Origin: an uncultured Clostridia bacterium
GTDB lineage: Bacteria > Bacillota > Clostridia > Christensenellales > Aristaeellaceae
DNA length: 64,000 bases
Reading direction: 5' to 3'
Assembly (NCBI GenBank): GCA_947166705.1
Contig: CAMVFE010000008.1
Span: forward strand, 1-64,000
The translations under genes were made by a program, and so were the position numbers. Shown piece after piece: positions 60,998 to 64,000 of the stretch (positions within the stretch are counted from its first letter, which is position 1; the number at the start of each line of letters is the position of its first letter). A model generated the notes under the pieces. That model was given only the letters and a program-made list of their open reading frames with translations, had not been told where the DNA came from and made no database searches.

Positions 60998-63277
60998 ATG
61001 AAAACTGAACAGATCAAAATGCTGATATCCCAGATGACGCTGGAGGAAAAGGCCGGGCTTCTTTCCGGCCTGGACTTCTGGCACACCAAGCCCGTTGAGC
61101 GGCTGGGAATTCCTTCCACCATGGTCAGCGACGGCCCCCACGGCCTGCGCAAGCAGGACGACAAGGCCGACCACCTGGGCGTGAACGATTCCATCAAGGC
61201 GGTCTGCTTCCCCGCGGCCTGCGCCACCACCTCCTCCTTCGATCCGGAGCTCGTCCGGACCATGGGCGAGGCGATCGGCGAGAGCTGCCAGCATGAGAAG
61301 CTTTCCGTTGTGCTGGGTCCCGCCATCAACATCAAACGGTCTCCCCTGTGCGGGCGGAACTTCGAATACTGCTCCGAGGATCCCTACCTCGCCGGGAAAA
61401 TGGCTGCGGCCTATATCCAGGGCGTGCAGAGCAAAAATGTCGGCGTCAGCGTGAAGCACTTCGCGCTGAACAACCAGGAGCACCGCCGGATGAGCTCCTC
61501 CTCGGACTGCGATGAGCGCACCATGCGGGAGATTTACTTCCCGGCGTTCGAAACAGCCGTAAAGGAAGCCAAGCCGTGGACGATCATGTGCTCCTACAAC
61601 CGGGTGAACGGCGTCTTTGCCTCGGAGAACCGGTGGCTGCTGACGGATGTGCTGCGGAAGGAATGGGGCTTCGACGGCTACGTGATGTCCGACTGGGGCG
61701 CCGTTTCAGACCGTCCCGCGGGCGTGCACGCCGGGCTGGACCTGGAAATGCCCGCTTCCGGCGGCATCAACGATGAAAAGATTGTGGCGGCTGTGAAGGC
61801 CGGCACGCTGGACGAGAAGGATGTGGATCTGTGCTGCGAACGCATCCTGAACATCGTGTTCCGCTATACGGAGAACGCGAAGCCCGAGACCCCCTGGGAT
61901 CAGGAAGCCCAGCACGCGCTGGCGGCGGACATCGCCGCGGACTGCATGGTGCTGCTGAAGAATGAGGGGGACATCCTGCCCCTGGCGAAGGACGCGGAAG
62001 CGGCCTTCATCGGCGAGTTTGCCGAGAAACCGCGGTTTCAGGGAGGCGGAAGCTCCCATATCAACTGCTTCAGGACCACCAGCGCCCTGGAAGCGGCGAG
62101 GAAAGCGGGCCTGAAGGTGACCTACGCCCAGGGCTACAGCGTCCTGAAGGACGAAGCCACCGACGCCCAGATCGCCGAGGCGGTCGCGGCGGCGAAGGCG
62201 GCGAAGGTCGCCGTGGTCTTTGCCGGCCTGCCGGATTCCTATGAATCCGAGGGCTATGACCGGACGAACATGGACATGCCCGCCTGCCAGAACAGGCTGA
62301 TCGAAGCCGTGGCCGCGGCAAACCCGCATACGGTGGTGGTGCTGCACAACGGCGCGCCGGTGACCATGCCCTGGATTGACCGGGTGGAGGCCGTGCTGGA
62401 AGCCTATCTGGGCGGACAGGCGGTCGGCACCGCCACGGTGCGCGTGCTCTACGGCGACGTGAACCCCTCCGGCCATCTGGCGGAGAGCTTCCCCCTGCGG
62501 CTGCAGGACAATCCCTCCTACCTGTTCTTCGGCGGGGAGGCCCGGGCCACCGAATACCGGGAGGGCGTCTTCGTCGGATACCGGTACTATGACAAGAAGG
62601 AAATGGATGTGCTGTTCCCCTTCGGACACGGCCTGAGCTACACCACCTTCGAATACAGCAATCTGCGCCTGAGCGCTGAGGAGATCAGGGACACGGACAC
62701 CCTGACGGTGACCGCGACCGTGAAGAACACCGGAAAGCGCTTCGGCAAGGCGGTCGCCCAGCTGTACGTCGGGGATGTGGAAAGCGACGCGATCCGCCCC
62801 GTGCGGGAGCTGAAGGGCTTCGCCAAGGTGGCGCTTCAGCCCGGGGAAAGCGCGGAGGTTACCTTCACGCTGGACAAGCGCTCCTTCGCCGTGTGGAACG
62901 AAAAGATCCACGACTGGTATGTGGAGAGCGGAAAATTCACCATTCAGGTGGGCGGCTCCTCCCGGGATCTGCCCCTGTGCGGATGCGTCTGCGTGGAATC
63001 CACAACCGAGCTTCCGACCGTCTACACCATGGATTCCATTTTCATGGATCTGATGGCGGACCGGAAATCCAGGGCGGTCTTTGAGCCCGTCATGAAGAAG
63101 CTCCGGGAGACCTTCGGCGGGGACGAGGAGAAATCCGAGGCCGCGCAGGAAGCCGTGTCCGACGACATGGGCACCGCGATGATGAACTACATGCCCCTGC
63201 GGGGAATGGCCAGCTTCGGCGCGGACCGGAACACGGTCGCCATGATCGAAGCCATGCTGAAGCAGCTGAACGGCTGA
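60998..63277 (+). CDS. Glycoside hydrolase family 3 beta-glucosidase, cytoplasmic
   Basis: The 759-residue enzyme releases sugars from the non-reducing end of beta-linked oligosaccharides. It has the GH3 N-terminal barrel (LSGLDFWHTKPVERLGIPS, GPAINIKRSPLCGRNFEYCS, KHFALNNQEHRR, SYNRVNG) with the nucleophile Asp 232 in YVMSDWGAV, the C-terminal sandwich (VVFAGLPDSYESEGYDR) and a fibronectin III-like domain (VTATVKNTGKRFGKAVAQLYV). A further helical tail of about 80 residues ends the protein. There is no signal peptide. It lies 55 bases after the importer genes, so it probably acts on imported oligosaccharides; exact linkage is not known. Confidence 0.9.
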   Translation: MKTEQIKMLISQMTLEEKAGLLSGLDFWHTKPVERLGIPSTMVSDGPHGLRKQDDKADHLGVNDSIKAVCFPAACATTSSFDPELVRTMGEAIGESCQHEKLSVVLGPAINIKRSPLCGRNFEYCSEDPYLAGKMAAAYIQGVQSKNVGVSVKHFALNNQEHRRMSSSSDCDERTMREIYFPAFETAVKEAKPWTIMCSYNRVNGVFASENRWLLTDVLRKEWGFDGYVMSDWGAVSDRPAGVHAGLDLEMPASGGINDEKIVAAVKAGTLDEKDVDLCCERILNIVFRYTENAKPETPWDQEAQHALAADIAADCMVLLKNEGDILPLAKDAEAAFIGEFAEKPRFQGGGSSHINCFRTTSALEAARKAGLKVTYAQGYSVLKDEATDAQIAEAVAAAKAAKVAVVFAGLPDSYESEGYDRTNMDMPACQNRLIEAVAAANPHTVVVLHNGAPVTMPWIDRVEAVLEAYLGGQAVGTATVRVLYGDVNPSGHLAESFPLRLQDNPSYLFFGGEARATEYREGVFVGYRYYDKKEMDVLFPFGHGLSYTTFEYSNLRLSAEEIRDTDTLTVTATVKNTGKRFGKAVAQLYVGDVESDAIRPVRELKGFAKVALQPGESAEVTFTLDKRSFAVWNEKIHDWYVESGKFTIQVGGSSRDLPLCGCVCVESTTELPTVYTMDSIFMDLMADRKSRAVFEPVMKKLRETFGGDEEKSEAAQEAVSDDMGTAMMNYMPLRGMASFGADRNTVAMIEAMLKQLNG

Positions 63278-63296
63278 CGGAAACCCTGCGCAAGGC

Positions 63297-63328
63297 GGGG
63301 AATGCCCGAAAGGGCATTCCCCTTTTTT
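63297..63328 (+). terminator. Strong terminator after the beta-glucosidase
   Basis: GGGGAATGCCC (63297-63307) pairs perfectly with GGGCATTCCCC (63312-63322) around a GAAA loop and is followed by six T residues. It ends the transporter-GH3 unit. Confidence 0.92.
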
Positions 63329-63454
63329 CATCCGAGAGCAAAAGCCGCGGAAGGCGGAGTCCGGGTCCCGGGAACAGGATCAGGCCGCGGGGAAGGCGCG
63401 GGATGATCCGGGATTATTCTGCAGCAGAAAACCCGGGATTTTTTTGCGAAAACG

Positions 63455-63483
63455 TTGACAACACAGGACTCCGGTGATATGAT
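63455..63483 (+). promoter_or_regulatory. Promoter of the ribosomal (str-like) operon
   Basis: TTGACA (63455-63460) and TATGAT (63478-63483) with a 17-base spacer and an extended -10 TG. It lies 84 bases before the L7Ae-like gene. The 289-base gap from 63278 holds the preceding terminator and this promoter only. Confidence 0.78.
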
Positions 63484-63566
63484 AACCAAGTTGCCGCATG
63501 CTCCCGGGTGGAGTGCGCCCTTTTTGAGACGCGCTTTTTCCGGGGAAGGGGAAGGAGGTTTGAGTC

Positions 63567-63809
63567 ATGGAGATGCTGAGATCCGCCGCGAAAAAGGTCG
63601 TCGGAACGAAGCAGGTCACCCGCGCGCTGAAGGCGGGATCCGTGGTTCGGGCCTACGTGGCCGGCGACGCGGACACCTTCATCTATCAGCAGGTGGTCCG
63701 CGCGGCGGAGGAGGCCGGGGTTCCCTGCATCCGCGTCAACACCATGAAGGAGCTGGGGATGACCGCCGGGGTGGAAGTCCCCGCCGCGTCCGCCGCCGTG
63801 CTCCGCTGA
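63567..63809 (+). CDS. L7Ae-like (YbxF/YlxQ-type) ribosomal protein
   Basis: The 80-residue protein resembles the bacterial L7Ae/L30e/S12e family, which binds kink-turn RNA: RSAAKKVVGTKQVTRALKAG at the start, VVRAYVAGDADTFIYQQVVR, VPCIRVNTMKELGMTAGVEV at the end. In Bacillota a gene of this type (YbxF in Bacillus) is often found just before rpsL, exactly as here. The ATG at 63567 follows GGAGGTTTGAGTC. Its role in ribosome function is not known in detail. rpsL begins 98 bases downstream. Confidence 0.85.
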   Translation: MEMLRSAAKKVVGTKQVTRALKAGSVVRAYVAGDADTFIYQQVVRAAEEAGVPCIRVNTMKELGMTAGVEVPAASAAVLR

Positions 63810-63907
63810 GGCGGCTCCGCCGCCCGCGCCGGAAGGCGCGAATTGATTCTGCCTTATGGATCCTGAGGGTTGCGGGATCTTGAGGATATTTTTCAGGAGG
63901 TGCGCAA

Positions 63908-64000
63908 ATGCCCACAATTAATCAGCTTGTCCGTAAGGGACGTGAAAGGGCAACCAAAAAGTCCACCGCTCCCATTCTGCAGGGCTGCCCGCAGAAGCGC
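63908..64000 (+). CDS. rpsL: 30S ribosomal protein S12, N-terminal fragment
   Basis: Only the first 31 codons are in the window: [20 protein letters not shown] followed by [11 protein letters not shown], matching the S12 N-terminus. S12 sits at the decoding centre. The ATG at 63908 follows CAGGAGG. The gene runs out of the window, so truncation is artificial. rpsG, fusA and tuf would be expected next. Confidence 0.95.
   Translation, partial: MPTINQLVRKGRERATKKSTAPILQGCPQKR

Noticed and set aside
63567-63809. SpoVS-like sporulation protein
   Set aside because: Length is similar, but the VVGTKQVTRALKAG and NTMKELG motifs and position before rpsL fit the L7Ae family instead.
1-64000. tRNA, rRNA, insertion sequences or prophage genes
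   Set aside because: I looked for cloverleaf-like and rRNA-like stretches, transposase motifs and terminal repeats and saw none; a covariance-model scan could still find a small RNA I missed.

Overview
This 64 kb window is chromosomal DNA from a high-GC, low-complexity-free stretch of a Gram-positive anaerobe, most likely a member of the Clostridia (Bacillota). The evidence is SepF and DivIVA, a Bacillus-type PurR, an HPr-like protein, meso-diaminopimelate dehydrogenase, butyrate kinase, an oxygen-sensitive class III ribonucleotide reductase with its radical SAM activase, and strong GGAGG ribosome sites with sigma-A type promoters. At least eight genes appear to start at TTG, one at GTG and one at CTG. 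The genus cannot be fixed from the sequence; a gut or rumen lineage of the Christensenellales/Aristaeellaceae kind is a guess. No tRNA, rRNA, CRISPR array, prophage or insertion sequence was seen. The region is almost entirely housekeeping.

Layout. 1-3.7 kb: tail of asnA, then a secreted phosphodiester glycosidase, a CapA-like protein and a divergent Lgt-like membrane protein. 3.8-12.5 kb: pth-mfd-comF, lysC (own promoter), rfbD, lspA-rluD. 12.5-18.9 kb: a peptidoglycan-binding protein and HPr-like protein, purR, and a division cluster (HlyD-like, sepF, divIVA, an E2-like acyltransferase). 19-27 kb: a radical SAM protein with a CTG start, divergent from a membrane-anchored beta-propeller protein and glpK; then a 105-bp tandem foldback repeat and ftsH. 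27-33.3 kb: two small secreted proteins, ruvC (reverse), and the rph-rdgB fusion with ruvA, ruvB and queA. 33.4-38.7 kb: an AraC regulator, pgsA, gpmA (reverse), dapA-dapB-ddh. 38.7-45.1 kb: nrdG, nrdD (fused to a thioredoxin-like domain, with NrdR-like boxes), trxB, and reverse pta-buk. 45.3-54.5 kb: a large hybrid histidine kinase, an esterase, a SIMPL protein, a MATE transporter fused to a RsbW-like ATPase domain, a small unknown protein, and nnr. 54.7-63.3 kb: a peptide/oligosaccharide-type ABC transporter (binding protein, two permeases, two ATPases) with a cytoplasmic GH3 beta-glucosidase. 63.4 kb to the end: an L7Ae-like protein and the start of rpsL, the front of the str operon.

How the genes work together. 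lysC, dapA, dapB and ddh supply meso-DAP and lysine by the dehydrogenase route. nrdG, nrdD and trxB form an anaerobic dNTP module in which the reductant domain looks built into the reductase. pta and buk give substrate-level ATP from acyl-CoA. The ABC transporter and GH3 enzyme look like an uptake-then-hydrolyse route for beta-linked oligosaccharides. rph-rdgB, ruvA, ruvB and queA run together. Nearly every convergent gene pair is separated by a near-perfect bidirectional terminator hairpin.

The most unusual items are the MATE-HATPase fusion, the CTG start of the radical SAM gene, the 105-bp tandem foldback repeat after glpK, the NrdD-thioredoxin fusion, an OppC-type permease with about 130 extra extracytoplasmic residues, and an HPr-like protein and an E2-like acyltransferase that lack their family's catalytic histidines.
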